Part shown: positions 1 to 9,321 of the stretch, in pieces
Position numbering within the stretch: the stretch's first letter is position 1
How the letters are laid out: each line of letters opens with the position of its first letter
Source: Paenibacillus maysiensis
Lineage (GTDB): Bacteria > Bacillota > Bacilli > Paenibacillales > Paenibacillaceae
Length of the DNA: 60,907 bases
Assembly (NCBI RefSeq): GCF_000520815.1
Contig: NZ_ASRY01000141.1
Location: 1 to 60,907, forward strand
Direction: 5' to 3'
Program-made: the position numbers and the translations under genes
Notes under the pieces: generated by a model
Database searches by the model: none
Told to the model about the DNA's origin: nothing
Seen by the model: only the letters and a program-made list of their open reading frames with translations

Positions 1-834
1 TTGCTCCCGCTGGAGAAGCTGATCCCGTAGCTCTCCCTGATGAGGCACAGCCAGCTCAGCCGCTGCGGTCGGCGTTGCCGCACGCAGGTCGGCCACAAAA
101 TCGGCAATGGTGAAATCCGTTTCATGTCCAACCGCCGAAATAACAGGAATGACCGATGCGTAAATGGCGCGCGCAACCGCTTCCTCATTAAACGCCCACA
201 GTTCTTCCAACGAGCCACCACCCCGTCCGACGATCATCACCTGAACCTCCTGCATACGATTCATGGCTTCAATTGCCTTGACGATCGAGGGAGAGGCACC
301 TTTTCCTTGCACAAGCACAGGATACAGCACAATTCCAGCCTGCGGGTATCGCCGTTGAAGCGTAGTGATAATATCACGCACAGCCGCTCCAGTCGGTGAC
401 GTAATCACACCAATCGTTGCCGGATGAGCAGGCAGATTACGCTTGCGAGCAGTATCAAATAGCCCCTCTGCATCCAGCTTTTGCTTGAGCTGTTCATAAG
501 CGAGGTAGAGGCTTCCTATACCGTCAGGCTGCATTTGAGTCGCATAAAATTGATATTGTCCATCCCGTTCGTACACGGATACGTTTCCCCGGGCAATAAC
601 ACGCGTACCTTCTTTGGGTACGAAGGGAAGCCGCTGATTATGGGTCGCAAACATAATCGAACGAATGCGGCTGCCCTCATCCTTGAGCGTAAAGTACATG
701 TGACCACTCGAATGATGCGTAAAGTTAGAAATTTCTCCGCGTATCCATACGTCGGACAGTACCTGATCCGATTCCAGTTTCATCCGGATATAGCGATTCA
801 GGTCCTTAATAGAGTAAATACGCTGTTCAGCCAC
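1..834 (-). CDS. xseA: Exodeoxyribonuclease VII large subunit (partial, 3' end off the left edge)
   Basis: Catalytic large subunit of exonuclease VII, which degrades single-stranded DNA with the XseB small subunit in the cytoplasm. The frame reads from a GTG at 834 ([17 protein letters not shown]) to the window edge, giving 278 residues: the N-terminal OB-fold and much of the catalytic core, including the family glycine run [11 protein letters not shown]. The C-terminal part lies outside the window. The GTG follows a purine-rich AAGGGCGG and begins 12 bases after the folD stop, so xseA is co-transcribed with folD as in Bacillus. Family assignment is secure; the start rests on spacing and similarity of the N-terminus. 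Confidence 0.93.
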   Translation of the reverse strand, partial: MAEQRIYSIKDLNRYIRMKLESDQVLSDVWIRGEISNFTHHSSGHMYFTLKDEGSRIRSIMFATHNQRLPFVPKEGTRVIARGNVSVYERDGQYQFYATQMQPDGIGSLYLAYEQLKQKLDAEGLFDTARKRNLPAHPATIGVITSPTGAAVRDIITTLQRRYPQAGIVLYPVLVQGKGASPSIVKAIEAMNRMQEVQVMIVGRGGGSLEELWAFNEEAVARAIYASVIPVISAVGHETDFTIADFVADLRAATPTAAAELAVPHQGELRDQLLQREQ

Positions 835-846
835 AGGCAACCGCCC

Positions 847-1704
847 TTATGCCAAACCGTGCGACCGCTTGGCCGCTACGAGCGTATTCTGCATGAGCAT
901 AGTAATCGTCATCGGACCTACACCGCCGGGAACAGGCGTAATCGGACCAGAAACTTGCTTCACGCTCTCAAAATCAACGTCACCCGCCAGTTTTCCGCTC
1001 TCCAGACGATTCATGCCTACATCAATAACCACTGCTCCGGGTTTCACGAACGAAGCATCAATAAAGTTGGCTTTGCCAATGGCAACAACTAAAATATCCG
1101 CTTGCCGACTCAACTCGGCCATATTGGCCGTACGAGAGTGACACATGGTCACCGTAGCATTTTCGCGCTGCAATAACAGCGATACCGGCTTGCCCACGAT
1201 ATTACTGCGACCAATGACCACCGCATGCTTGCCTGCAATTTCTACCCCGGTACGCTTGATCAGCTCAATGACTCCAGCAGGAGTACAAGGCAGGAGGCTA
1301 TCATCACCGATAACCAGATTCCCCACGTTCACAGGATGGAATCCATCTACATCCTTCTCGACTGCAATAGCGTCAATGACTGCTTTTTCATGAATGTGCT
1401 TTGGCAACGGAAGCTGTACCAGAATCCCGTGAATATTACTTTGGTGATTCAGCTTGTCCACCAGCTCCAGCAACGCTTCCTGCGAAGTATCTGCTGCCAA
1501 CCGATGTACCTCGGAATAATAACCGAGATCATGACATGCCTTTTCCTTGTTTCTAACATACACCTGAGAAGCAGGATCTTCACCTACCAGTACGACAGCC
1601 AGTCCAGGCTGAAAGTTGTGCTCCTTCAGACGGACGACCTCCTGCTGAATGCCTGCGCGAATATCCTTAGAGATTTGTTTGCCATCAATGATCGGTGCTG
1701 ACAT
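847..1704 (-). CDS. folD: Bifunctional methylenetetrahydrofolate dehydrogenase / methenyl-THF cyclohydrolase
   Basis: Interconverts 5,10-methylene-THF, 5,10-methenyl-THF and 10-formyl-THF with NADP, feeding purine and formyl-Met synthesis. Family landmarks are present: YVRNKEKAC with the catalytic Lys, [18 protein letters not shown], the Rossmann GRSNIVGKP, and [13 protein letters not shown] near the C-terminus. Length 285 aa is typical. I chose the ATG at 1704: GGGGAG lies about 9 bases before it, whereas the TTG six bases earlier (1710) would have almost no spacer. It sits between nusB and xseA, the usual Firmicute order. Confidence 0.96.
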   Translation of the reverse strand: MSAPIIDGKQISKDIRAGIQQEVVRLKEHNFQPGLAVVLVGEDPASQVYVRNKEKACHDLGYYSEVHRLAADTSQEALLELVDKLNHQSNIHGILVQLPLPKHIHEKAVIDAIAVEKDVDGFHPVNVGNLVIGDDSLLPCTPAGVIELIKRTGVEIAGKHAVVIGRSNIVGKPVSLLLQRENATVTMCHSRTANMAELSRQADILVVAIGKANFIDASFVKPGAVVIDVGMNRLESGKLAGDVDFESVKQVSGPITPVPGGVGPMTITMLMQNTLVAAKRSHGLA

Positions 1705-1742
1705 GTTCAACCACTCCCCAACCTGAGTAAAATAATCTCAAC

Positions 1743-2192
1743 TTAAAACCGTGCTTTCAGTTGCTCCAGCTCTTGTATAATCCGTCCCAGAACACCGTTG
1801 ACAAATTTACCTGACTCCTCGGTGCCAAAATGCTTGGACAATTCAATCGCTTCATTGACTGCGACTTTAGCAGGCACATCCTCACGGAAGATCATTTCAT
1901 ATGCCGCCAGTCTCAAAATTTGGCGATCCACGCGTGAAAGTCTGCTGATCTGCCAGCCTTTAAGATAATCCACCAGAAGTTTGTCAATTGCTTCCTTGTG
2001 TTCCCAGGTACCCCGCACATGCTCCAATACGTAAGCCCTTAACACTGCTGCATTTTTGATGACGACTTCCGCTTCGTTATCCTCTGCCGCTTCCTGGAGC
2101 AGCATATCTACTGCCGCTGCTGCATCCACTTCATTCATTTCCATATGGTACATGCTTTGTACCGCTATTTCCCTTGCTAGACGTCTTTTCAT
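1743..2192 (-). CDS. nusB: Transcription antitermination factor NusB
   Basis: RNA-binding factor that joins NusE/S10 on boxA during antitermination of rRNA transcription. The 149-aa all-helical protein starts MKRRLAREIAVQSMY and has the conserved RQILRLAAYEM and VAVNEAIELSKHFG segments near residues 93-125. An AGGAGG lies just upstream of the ATG at 2192. It is the first gene after a large terminator (2246-2329), so it probably has its own promoter in the short gap and leads a nusB-folD-xseA unit. Confidence 0.95.
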   Translation of the reverse strand: MKRRLAREIAVQSMYHMEMNEVDAAAAVDMLLQEAAEDNEAEVVIKNAAVLRAYVLEHVRGTWEHKEAIDKLLVDYLKGWQISRLSRVDRQILRLAAYEMIFREDVPAKVAVNEAIELSKHFGTEESGKFVNGVLGRIIQELEQLKARF

Positions 2193-2245
2193 GCCCTGCC
2201 TCCTACGCTTGCCTGTATCTATTTTTTCATTTTAACCAATTCCAC

Positions 2246-2329
2246 AAAAAAACCTGTGAACGCATCCTCCAAAACGTTGGGCGCAAAGAAGCTACAGCTC
2301 TATTTTTGGAGAAAGCGTATCACAGGGTT
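2246..2329 (-). terminator. Large intrinsic terminator after the asp23-amaP-DUF2273 genes
   Basis: Read on the minus strand, an interrupted stem (AACC/GGTT, TGTGA/TCACA, CTCCAAAA/TTTTGGAG) closes a long apical loop and is followed by seven Ts at 2245 downward. It separates the envelope-stress genes from nusB. The loop of about 35 bases is unusually big for a plain terminator. Confidence 0.7.
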
Positions 2330-2562
2330 CATTTAAAAGGACGCCAACGCTGCGACAGCCAGTCGCTCCATTCCTTCCAAGGGAGGAGGGAACCTAGCGC
2401 TGAGTCACTACGTCTTCCTAGCGTATATCCGATGAACACCATCAATGCAAAGAACAACATATTCCAAAAGCCTGCCCACAAATAAATAAACCCGAAAAAA
2501 ATGCCGGCCGTAATTCCCGTGATCCGGCCCTTGTAACTTCCCCATATTTCTTTCCAGGGCAT
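2329..2562 (-). CDS. DUF2273-family small membrane protein
   Basis: A 77-aa protein with one or two hydrophobic segments (roughly residues 14-45), a form seen for DUF2273 proteins encoded beside Asp23 and AmaP. GAGGTGATTTT provides a good ribosome site before the ATG at 2562, and the gap from amaP is 15 bases, so the genes are an operon. Function is not known beyond association with cell-envelope stress proteins. The stop codon touches the terminator stem. Confidence 0.8.
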   Translation of the reverse strand: MPWKEIWGSYKGRITGITAGIFFGFIYLWAGFWNMLFFALMVFIGYTLGRRSDSALGSLLPWKEWSDWLSQRWRPFK

Positions 2563-2577
2563 CAGGGAAAATCACCT

Positions 2578-3126
2578 CTATTCCACACGACTCTTAAAGC
2601 TTGGTGACTGAGAAACATTGGCGATGTACACAGACACATTGGACACAGGAATTCCCGTAATTTCTTCCACATGGTCGTGTACCCCCTTTTGTACCTCGGA
2701 GGTTAACACCGGAATGGAGCTTTCCCCGTCTACAACCGCCCGAATCGTAATATCAAGTCCCGATTCCAGCACGCGAATACGTGCTTTAAGGTCCTGTATC
2801 CCACGAAATCTGGAGGCCGCTTTGAGACACAGATTTTCGATGGTATCCACTGAAATCTGAATGTCACCGTACTCCGTTCGTTGATCTATAGAATGCTGTA
2901 CCGTTTGGTTCCGGCGAATGGAGATATAGAAAACCCGGAGACTCAAAAGCAGCAGCACTCCTGCAATAATCAGGCTGGTAAACCACACAATCCGTTCATC
3001 CTGAATGCTTAAGGCATACGGAATGGCCCCGCTCAGGAGGAGGATGGCGAGAATGGAAATAATTCCGATACTTAAGCTGTACAAGAACAGCAGAAGTCTG
3101 TCCATAACTTTAGCCACGAAACGCAC
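2578..3126 (-). CDS. amaP: Alkaline shock response membrane anchor protein AmaP
   Basis: Membrane anchor that tethers Asp23 at the envelope in Staphylococcus. The 182-aa protein has two hydrophobic N-terminal segments (about residues 11-33 and 46-67) and a soluble Asp23-like C-terminal domain. Position between asp23 and a DUF2273 gene supports the call. The start is uncertain: the GTG at 3126 has only two bases after AAGGAGG, while an in-frame GTG at 3117 has about 11. Either way the membrane segments are unchanged. Confidence 0.85.
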   Translation of the reverse strand: MRFVAKVMDRLLLFLYSLSIGIISILAILLLSGAIPYALSIQDERIVWFTSLIIAGVLLLLSLRVFYISIRRNQTVQHSIDQRTEYGDIQISVDTIENLCLKAASRFRGIQDLKARIRVLESGLDITIRAVVDGESSIPVLTSEVQKGVHDHVEEITGIPVSNVSVYIANVSQSPSFKSRVE

Positions 3127-3146
3127 AGCCTCCTTAAATTAGAGTA

Positions 3147-3175
3147 AACCCTCGACCCTTAAGGGTCGGGGGTTT
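3147..3175 (-). repeat. Inverted repeat between asp23 and amaP
   Basis: An almost perfect palindrome (AAACCC-TCGACCCTTAAGGGTCG-GGGTTT with one mismatched position) lies in the 64-base gap between the two genes. There is no real T-run after it on the minus strand, so it looks more like an RNA processing or stability stem, or a weak attenuator, than a strong terminator. Confidence 0.5.
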
Positions 3176-3190
3176 GTACAAAGTATCGCT

Positions 3191-3604
3191 CTATTTAACC
3201 CGTCCGGCGCCCAGAACTTCCGGCTCTTCTACTTTTTCGGCACTTTTGAATTGAACATCATGAATTTGCACGTTCACTTCAACAACATTAAGACCTGTCA
3301 TAGTTTCAATAGAACGCTTAACATTGTGCTGAATAGCAGCAGCCACCTCAGGCAGACGGTTACCGTACTCGATAATGACGGAGACATCTACAGCTGCTTC
3401 ACGCTGTCCGACTTCCACTTTTACACCTTTGGATAAATTTTTGCGGCCCAGCAGTTCGGCAAATCCGCCTGCAAATCCACCACTCATTCCCGCTACGCCT
3501 GGCACCTCAACGGTTGCCAGTCCGGCAATGACTTCAATAACCTCCGGGGCAATCTGAATCTCCCCAATTTCTGTACGCTCGAATTCGGTTGGCACTGTGC
3601 TCAT
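3191..3604 (-). CDS. Asp23/Gls24 family envelope stress response protein
   Basis: Homologue of B. subtilis YqhY and staphylococcal Asp23, cytosolic proteins attached to the membrane by AmaP. The 137-aa form starts MSTVPTEFERTEIGEIQIAP and carries the family core with VIAGLATVEVPGV and IEYGNRLPEVA. An upstream in-frame ATG at 3670 exists but has no ribosome site and lies about 8 bases from the predicted transcription start, while AAAGGTG stands 8 bases before the ATG at 3604; I chose the latter. Neighbour of accBC, as in Bacillus. Confidence 0.9.
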   Translation of the reverse strand: MSTVPTEFERTEIGEIQIAPEVIEVIAGLATVEVPGVAGMSGGFAGGFAELLGRKNLSKGVKVEVGQREAAVDVSVIIEYGNRLPEVAAAIQHNVKRSIETMTGLNVVEVNVQIHDVQFKSAEKVEEPEVLGAGRVK

Positions 3605-3681
3605 ACCTTCAACACCTTTCGGTAAAATAAGTTTCACTTCAGCTTTGGATTTCAAAGCAGACATGCTCACTTATTATCCAT

Positions 3682-3710
3682 ACTATATCATTTGGCGTTC
3701 ATTATGACAA
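3682..3710 (-). promoter_or_regulatory. Housekeeping promoter of the asp23 operon
   Basis: Minus strand: TTGTCA, 17-base spacer, TATAGT. Each hexamer differs from the sigma-A consensus at one position. Transcription would start near 3675, leaving a leader of about 70 bases to the ATG at 3604. Confidence 0.65.
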
Positions 3711-3728
3711 ACTGAGGAAATATACCGA

Positions 3729-5072
3729 TTAAACTTCGTTTTCCTCCAAAAATTTAATATCAAAATCGCCCTTGACGAAGGTCGGATGCTCCAACAAACG
3801 TTGATGAAAAGAAATCGTTGTTGGTATGCCTTCAATAGCAAACTCGGACAGAGCCCGCTTCATTTTGGCAATCGCTTCCTGACGTGTAGGTGCCCACACA
3901 ATCAATTTGGCGATCATGGAGTCATAATAAGGAGGAATGCTGTAACCCGGATAAGCTGCGCTGTCTACGCGTACCCCAGGACCGCCTGGAGGCAGATAAA
4001 ATCCGATTTTACCCGGTGCAGGCATAAAATTGCGATCAGGGTCCTCGGCGTTAATACGGCACTCCATCGCCCATCCACTGATGGTGACTTCTTCCTGTGT
4101 AAAGGAAAGCGGATGCCCTTCAGCGACCAAAATCATTTCCTTAATCAAATCCACACCGGTAATCATCTCCGTTACGGGATGTTCTACCTGAATACGCGTG
4201 TTCATTTCCATAAAATAAAATTGATTGTCCGGTCCGAGCAAAAATTCCAGCGTTCCCGCACCGGAGTATTGTACAGCCAAAGCCGCACGAACGGCTGCCT
4301 GACCCATTTCTTCACGCACATCCTGCGAAAGTACAGGACACGGAGCTTCCTCCAGCAGCTTCTGACGACGGCGCTGCACAGAGCAGTCCCGTTCGCCCAG
4401 ATGCGCAACATTGCCATGCTTGTCCGCTATGATCTGAATCTCCACGTGCTTCATACCGGTCAAATATTTTTCCAGATATACACCCGCGTTGCCAAAAGCT
4501 TTTTGCGCTTCCTGCTGGGCGGTAGTGATTTGTTGAATAAGATTATCTTCATCCTCAGCGATACGGATACCTTTACCACCGCCACCTGCTGTGGCCTTGA
4601 TAATCACGGGATAGCCAATATCGCGAGCAATGGTAATGGCATCCTGCAAATCCTCCACCAGCCCGTCCGAACCGGGAATGACCGGAACCCCGGCATCCTT
4701 CATCGTCTGCTTGGCGACAGCCTTATCCCCCATTTTGTTAATCGCTTCTGGAGAAGGACCAATAAACGTAATATTGCAAGATTCGCAAATTTCAGCGAAG
4801 TCGGCGTTTTCAGCCAAAAATCCGTAACCTGGATGAATCGCATCACATTCAGTCAATGTCGCAACGCTCATCAGGTTCGTAAAATTCAGGTAGCTGTCCT
4901 TGGACAGCTTCGGTCCGATACAGTAAGCCTCATCTGCGAGACGCACATGTAACGAATCCTTGTCGGCTTCCGAATATACGGCAACCGTCGAAATATTCAT
5001 TTCGCGGCAAGCGCGAATGATACGAACCGCAATTTCTCCACGATTCGCAATCAATACTTTTTGAAATGTCAT
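3729..5072 (-). CDS. accC: Acetyl-CoA carboxylase, biotin carboxylase subunit
   Basis: ATP-dependent carboxylation of biotin on AccB, first half-reaction of malonyl-CoA synthesis. Length 447 aa is normal. The ATP-grasp features are visible: the glycine-rich loop [10 protein letters not shown] near residue 163, [20 protein letters not shown] near 228-247, and [14 protein letters not shown] near 290. GGGAGG lies before the ATG at 5072. It follows accB by 61 bases containing only a short hairpin, so accB-accC form one transcript. Confidence 0.97.
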   Translation of the reverse strand: MTFQKVLIANRGEIAVRIIRACREMNISTVAVYSEADKDSLHVRLADEAYCIGPKLSKDSYLNFTNLMSVATLTECDAIHPGYGFLAENADFAEICESCNITFIGPSPEAINKMGDKAVAKQTMKDAGVPVIPGSDGLVEDLQDAITIARDIGYPVIIKATAGGGGKGIRIAEDEDNLIQQITTAQQEAQKAFGNAGVYLEKYLTGMKHVEIQIIADKHGNVAHLGERDCSVQRRRQKLLEEAPCPVLSQDVREEMGQAAVRAALAVQYSGAGTLEFLLGPDNQFYFMEMNTRIQVEHPVTEMITGVDLIKEMILVAEGHPLSFTQEEVTISGWAMECRINAEDPDRNFMPAPGKIGFYLPPGGPGVRVDSAAYPGYSIPPYYDSMIAKLIVWAPTRQEAIAKMKRALSEFAIEGIPTTISFHQRLLEHPTFVKGDFDIKFLEENEV

Positions 5073-5133
5073 GACTTTATCCTCCCTGGGAGCAGTCTGG
5101 CTGAACCCTCAAAAAAGGGTACAGGCAAGCGTC

Positions 5134-5625
5134 TTACTCCGGTTTCACAAGGAACAATGGCTGGCCATACTCAACCAACTGTCCGTTTTCGGCCAAAATT
5201 TCCACAATTTCGCCCTTCACTTCAGCTTCCAACTCGTTCATCAGCTTCATCGCTTCGATAATACACACCGTTGTTTTCTCGCCCACTTTGCTGCCAATAC
5301 TCACATACGGAGCCGTATCTGGGGATGAAGAGCTATAGAAAGTGCCTACCATCGGAGATACGATTTTATGTAGATTGCTTCCATATTCCTTGGTTTCCCC
5401 AACAGATGTATGTCCTGCATCAGACTGTGCTTGTGGATTCGGAATAGCAGCCTGTGGTGCCACTGCATAAGCAGGTGCTGCCATAGGAGCCTGTACCGTA
5501 ACAATCTCGCTTTTGCCCGGTTTACGGATCAACAGGCGAGTTCCTTCATTTTCAATTTCAAGCTCATGTACAGACGTTTCATCCACCAGCTTGATCAATT
5601 CCTTAATCTCGCTTAATTTGAACAT
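5134..5625 (-). CDS. accB: Acetyl-CoA carboxylase, biotin carboxyl carrier protein
   Basis: Carries the biotin that shuttles CO2 between AccC and the carboxyltransferase. The 163-aa protein has an N-terminal helix region ([16 protein letters not shown]), an Ala/Pro-rich linker around residues 45-70, and a C-terminal biotinyl domain with the EAMKLMNE motif whose Lys is biotinylated. AAGGAG lies 12 bases before the ATG. First gene of the accBC pair. Confidence 0.96.
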   Translation of the reverse strand: MFKLSEIKELIKLVDETSVHELEIENEGTRLLIRKPGKSEIVTVQAPMAAPAYAVAPQAAIPNPQAQSDAGHTSVGETKEYGSNLHKIVSPMVGTFYSSSSPDTAPYVSIGSKVGEKTTVCIIEAMKLMNELEAEVKGEIVEILAENGQLVEYGQPLFLVKPE

Positions 5626-5689
5626 CTCTATTAATCACTCCTTCAGCATTTTGCCGGTTGCTGATAACATTGTTGAAACAGCTTTATGT

Positions 5690-5698
5690 ATTATATCA
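5690..5698 (-). promoter_or_regulatory. Probable accBC promoter (extended -10)
   Basis: Minus strand TGATATAAT is a perfect -10 with the extended TGn element; the -35 region (TTTCTA, 16 bases upstream) is weak and overlaps the spoIIIA terminator. No FapR-like operator was recognised. Confidence 0.4.
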
Positions 5699-5714
5699 CA
5701 ATCATTAAAAATAG

Positions 5715-5752
5715 AAAGAGCCCGGAAATGTGCAGAAATCCGGGCTTTTTCT
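5715..5752 (-). terminator. Terminator of the spoIIIA operon
   Basis: AAAGCCCGGA...TCCGGGCTCTTT hairpin directly after the spoIIIAH stop, followed on the minus strand by a T-rich tail. The stem is also T-flanked on the other side, so it may act in both directions. Confidence 0.75.
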
Positions 5753-5763
5753 CGATTTTTGTC

Positions 5764-6591
5764 TTATTGTGTAACATACTGGACGCTGATCTTGTCCTGT
5801 GTTACATTCAATTCTTTCATGACTTTATCGACAATTGTTACCGCTTGTTTAGCATCCAGTTTTTCACTCAGAACCACTACCTTGTATTTATCGGCATCTT
5901 CCTCGCGGACCACCGCATTGGCGAACTGCTGCTGAAGCTCTTCCTCAATTCCGGTGATTTTCGCCTGTTTGTCTTCCAGCACATGCAATTCTTTTTGTGC
6001 TTCCGCGGCTTTCTTAGCAGTGCTATCGTTCATTGCAGTCGTCAGCTCGTCATTTTTCTTTTGATTTGCCACATCCCGCTCCAGTAAGTAGTTGTCGATA
6101 ACGGCAGCGGCTGTAGGCTTCGCGGCTTGTTCCGTTGCCACCTGATCGAGCACCTGCTGGTCCGTTTTCGCGGTGGATGCTGTTTTATCGTCACTTTTTG
6201 ACGTCGTATCCGGCGCGGTAGCGGTAGTATTTTGATCCGATTTAGCAGACTCTGTAGCCGGGGCAGCGGCCGTATCTTTATTTTCGCCTGTAGTAGATTC
6301 GGTAGCAGGATCAGTTGCGGCAGCCGTGTCCGTCTTCTCAGAAGAGGCAGTACCCTCTCCGGTTACTTCTCCATTGGTCACCACTTCATTCACTTTCAGC
6401 TCGTTCAGTTGCTCTTCTGCCTTGCCTGTTGCTTCCTCGGCGGTATCCTGCTTAACCTTGCTCACTTGCTCACTGTCCGCCACAGGCGGGTTAGCCGGGC
6501 TGGAGTCCTCCGTAAACAGATAGTACGCAGACAGCACGACCATTAAACTCAGCATGGACACCAGCCAAACGGTTTGTCTTTTGTTATTCAT
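5764..6591 (-). CDS. spoIIIAH: Stage III sporulation protein AH
   Basis: Mother-cell membrane protein that pairs with forespore SpoIIQ to form the feeding-tube-like channel across the two engulfment membranes. The 275-aa protein has one N-terminal membrane segment (about residues 9-27), a long Thr/Ala/Glu-rich low-complexity linker (about 35-175), and a C-terminal YscJ/FliF-like ring domain. The linker is longer than in B. subtilis, where the protein is about 218 aa. Last gene of the eight-gene operon; GGAGG before the ATG. Confidence 0.93.
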   Translation of the reverse strand: MNNKRQTVWLVSMLSLMVVLSAYYLFTEDSSPANPPVADSEQVSKVKQDTAEEATGKAEEQLNELKVNEVVTNGEVTGEGTASSEKTDTAAATDPATESTTGENKDTAAAPATESAKSDQNTTATAPDTTSKSDDKTASTAKTDQQVLDQVATEQAAKPTAAAVIDNYLLERDVANQKKNDELTTAMNDSTAKKAAEAQKELHVLEDKQAKITGIEEELQQQFANAVVREEDADKYKVVVLSEKLDAKQAVTIVDKVMKELNVTQDKISVQYVTQ

Positions 6592-6651
6592 GTTCCGTCC
6601 TCCAATATCATTAAATTAGGTTTTTCATTTATCTCTGTTTATGATTTCAAT

Positions 6652-7293
6652 CTATCCCTGCTTACGCGGGACAACTGAAATTTTATAGGAAGGGACATTA
6701 AGCCCTTTCTGTACGGCATCCACAATCAGCTGCTTCACGGTAGGGTTTTCTGCTCCCATCGCCACAACCAGAACTCCCCTCACCTGCGGCTTTACTTTTT
6801 TGGTAACAATTGGGGTGTGCTGGCCTCCTGACGATTCATAGGTGACAATCTCTCCATCGCGTGTATATTGAGTGGTATGTCGCTGACCGCCATTGGCATC
6901 CGTCTCGTTATTTTCTTCCTGCATATCCTTCACATTACGCTGTACGATGACTTCCTCGGTGGAATCTACCGTAACCATGACATCGACTGTCCCTACACCA
7001 ACAATCTGTTCCAGCATCTGCTTCATATTATCTTCGAATACCTTCTCAATTCCGGCAAAGGAATTTTCCTCACCCGCCGTTGTCTGAAGGGCGGGTTCAT
7101 TTTTCATCACGCCAGGCGGCTCCCGCCCCACGTTTTCCGGGTCCACCTTTTTCACATTAACGAACGAATTAAAAAGCATGATCGCGACCCCGATAAGACC
7201 GAGAATAAGCAGCCAGCGAAATGAATTGAACCTTTTGGGTCCGTCCGCCCCGCCGCCCATCCATTGCTCCAGCTTTTTCATCCATTTGCCCAT
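6652..7293 (-). CDS. spoIIIAG: Stage III sporulation protein AG
   Basis: Ring-forming component of the SpoIIIA-SpoIIQ channel. The 213-aa protein has one membrane segment near residues 27-47 and a periplasmic-type domain resembling secretion-ring proteins. AGGAGGTGAG before the ATG at 7293 is a near-ideal ribosome site. Lies between spoIIIAF and spoIIIAH, separated by 16 and 60 bases. Confidence 0.94.
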   Translation of the reverse strand: MGKWMKKLEQWMGGGADGPKRFNSFRWLLILGLIGVAIMLFNSFVNVKKVDPENVGREPPGVMKNEPALQTTAGEENSFAGIEKVFEDNMKQMLEQIVGVGTVDVMVTVDSTEEVIVQRNVKDMQEENNETDANGGQRHTTQYTRDGEIVTYESSGGQHTPIVTKKVKPQVRGVLVVAMGAENPTVKQLIVDAVQKGLNVPSYKISVVPRKQG

Positions 7294-7309
7294 TTCTGCT
7301 CACCTCCTG

Positions 7310-8080
7310 TTACCATTCATGTGTACCGTCCTGCGAAGAAAGCACCTGAACATTTTTGCTGTCGATTCCCCATCTTTCGTGCAGTAGCCCCGTAATTAGA
7401 CCGAAGGTTTGCGTGTCCGCTATCTTTTCACCATCAAAGGTTTCCGCACTGCTATTGGCCCTCTCCGGCGCTCCCTTCTCTTGATCTGATGTTTTTGCAG
7501 GGATTGGCTCTACGTGGATATTTACTGCTTTTTCAGCTACAGGCTCTACCATAATCGGCTTGGAGTCCGCACCTGGCGGATGATTCGTGCTTTTCTCCTC
7601 ACGTCCAGCCTGCTGCTTCGCCAGCTTAACCACTACAGATTGAATCCCCGTTCCAGCCTCCAGATTCGACGATTCCTGCTTCATCTGAGCAAGCGTAACC
7701 TGAACCGATTGAATCGCTAACCCGGTATTTTGCTCCAACTGTCCCCTGATTTCCTTGGCGACCTCTTGACCAGCCCACTGCATGGAACTTTGCTCCTGCT
7801 GCTGCTTCAACTTGCTGCCTTTTGCCAAAATTTCCTCCAATGTCGGTTCGTTCTTACCTGTCTCCGCTTGGCGCTGAAGATCAAACGCGCGTCCCAGAAG
7901 CTCGGAAGGACTGGTACTCAGCAAACGCACGACCGGAGAGAGTAGCGTCAGTAGAATAAGCAGGCTGAGTACAAGCTTGACATACCTTTCCATGGAACGG
8001 CTTGGCAAGATCATATCGATAAAAGAAGCCAGCAGCACAATCAGCACCAGTTCCTTAAGCCAGCCTCCCAGCCAGGTCAC
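7310..8080 (-). CDS. spoIIIAF: Stage III sporulation protein AF
   Basis: Membrane component of the mother-cell-to-forespore channel. The 256-aa protein begins at a GTG (MTWLGGWLKELVLIVL) after a GGGGAGGGGAG stretch, with two N-terminal membrane segments (about 6-25 and 33-55) and a soluble C-terminal part rich in Gln, Glu and Lys. Longer than the B. subtilis protein (about 206 aa), with the extra length in a variable central stretch. Confidence 0.92.
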   Translation of the reverse strand: MTWLGGWLKELVLIVLLASFIDMILPSRSMERYVKLVLSLLILLTLLSPVVRLLSTSPSELLGRAFDLQRQAETGKNEPTLEEILAKGSKLKQQQEQSSMQWAGQEVAKEIRGQLEQNTGLAIQSVQVTLAQMKQESSNLEAGTGIQSVVVKLAKQQAGREEKSTNHPPGADSKPIMVEPVAEKAVNIHVEPIPAKTSDQEKGAPERANSSAETFDGEKIADTQTFGLITGLLHERWGIDSKNVQVLSSQDGTHEW

Positions 8081-8118
8081 GTTACTCCCCTCCCCCCGTT
8101 TGATTGTCGATCATTCAC

Positions 8119-9309
8119 TCACCTCATCATGACCGTCATATTGCCTGCCGCGAGCATAATCGTAATCGCAAGGAAGGACATTAACCCCACTGCCGCCAGC
8201 GCTGCGAAGACATAAATCATGCTTTTACCGATTGCATCCAGGCATTCCACAATAGGCGTATCTCCCAAAGGCTGCATAATCGCTGCTGTGACTTTATAGA
8301 TCAGGGCCAGTGTTAGAATCTTGAGGGCAGGAAAGGCACATAGGAACAGAATAATGATGACTCCCACCAGCCCAATGGCATTTTTCACGAGCAACGAAGC
8401 CGAAATGACCGTATCTGTCGCATCTGCCAGCGCCTTGCCCACCACTGGAACAAAGCTGCCTGTAACATACTTGGCCGTGCGGATCGTTAATCCGTCAGTA
8501 ACAGACGACGTTAATCCCTGAACCGAAATAACACCCAGAAAAATGGTCAGCAGCACCCCCAGCACCCCCACTCCGACGTTGCGCAGCAGATCGGCTAATT
8601 GGGTCAGCTTGTATTTGCCTGTCAATGAGTTGACCAGATACAACACCGCCGAGAAGAACAGCAGCGGAAACACCAGCGTATGAATGACCGTCCCGACCGT
8701 ATTGATCATAAATACAATTAGCGGGTGGGTGACCGAAACCGTTACGACGTTGCCCATCGAGGCCAACATGGTAAACAGCAGGGGCAGCATCGCCATCATA
8801 AAGTGAATCATGCTGTCAATGGCTTCCTTTGCATAACCAATCGCCACACTAAAGCTGTTAATCGCCAGGATGATAATGACCATATACACAATCGCATAGG
8901 CGACTTTGCTGACCTGATTACTTTCAAAAGCACTTTGCAGTGTTTCCAGCACCATACTCATAATGCTGAGCATGACAATGGTGACGAGCAGCTTGGCATT
9001 GACCCGGATTTCGTGGATGAAAAAGTCGGCTATGGCGCTCAATACACCCTTAATGCTGAACCCTTCACCGCCCGGAAGCAGCATGTCCATGAAGGAAGGC
9101 GTTTTCTGATCGGGGAAAAATCCGCCGTATTGCTGCATCAGCCCGTCCCAATAATGCTCTACCTCATCTTTGGGCATCTGCTCCGCCTGTTGTCTGATCC
9201 ATTCATTCGTAGGTGTATCTGCAAAGATAACCGCAGCCGAGGCACACCAGAGGCATAGTAGCAAAATGACCACCACTTTGAGATTCGGCATGCCCTCCAG
9301 CCTTTTCAT
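8119..9309 (-). CDS. spoIIIAE: Stage III sporulation protein AE
   Basis: Polytopic membrane protein of the SpoIIIA channel. The 396-aa sequence opens with a signal-like hydrophobic segment (residues 9-30), then a soluble stretch, then roughly seven to eight membrane segments from residue 85 on. The conserved SVQGLTSSVTDGLTIRTAKY segment lies near 270. GAGGGGGTGATG precedes the ATG at 9309. Fourth from the end of the operon. Confidence 0.94.
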   Translation of the reverse strand: MKRLEGMPNLKVVVILLLCLWCASAAVIFADTPTNEWIRQQAEQMPKDEVEHYWDGLMQQYGGFFPDQKTPSFMDMLLPGGEGFSIKGVLSAIADFFIHEIRVNAKLLVTIVMLSIMSMVLETLQSAFESNQVSKVAYAIVYMVIIILAINSFSVAIGYAKEAIDSMIHFMMAMLPLLFTMLASMGNVVTVSVTHPLIVFMINTVGTVIHTLVFPLLFFSAVLYLVNSLTGKYKLTQLADLLRNVGVGVLGVLLTIFLGVISVQGLTSSVTDGLTIRTAKYVTGSFVPVVGKALADATDTVISASLLVKNAIGLVGVIIILFLCAFPALKILTLALIYKVTAAIMQPLGDTPIVECLDAIGKSMIYVFAALAAVGLMSFLAITIMLAAGNMTVMMR

Positions 9310-9321
9310 GGCATCACCCCC

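Noticed and set aside
3786..4952. A 388-codon frame opposite accC
   Set aside because: It is antisense to a fully conserved gene, with no ribosome site and an implausible residue composition.
5626..5700. FapR operator controlling accBC
   Set aside because: No sequence close to the FapR palindrome was found; only an extended -10 promoter.
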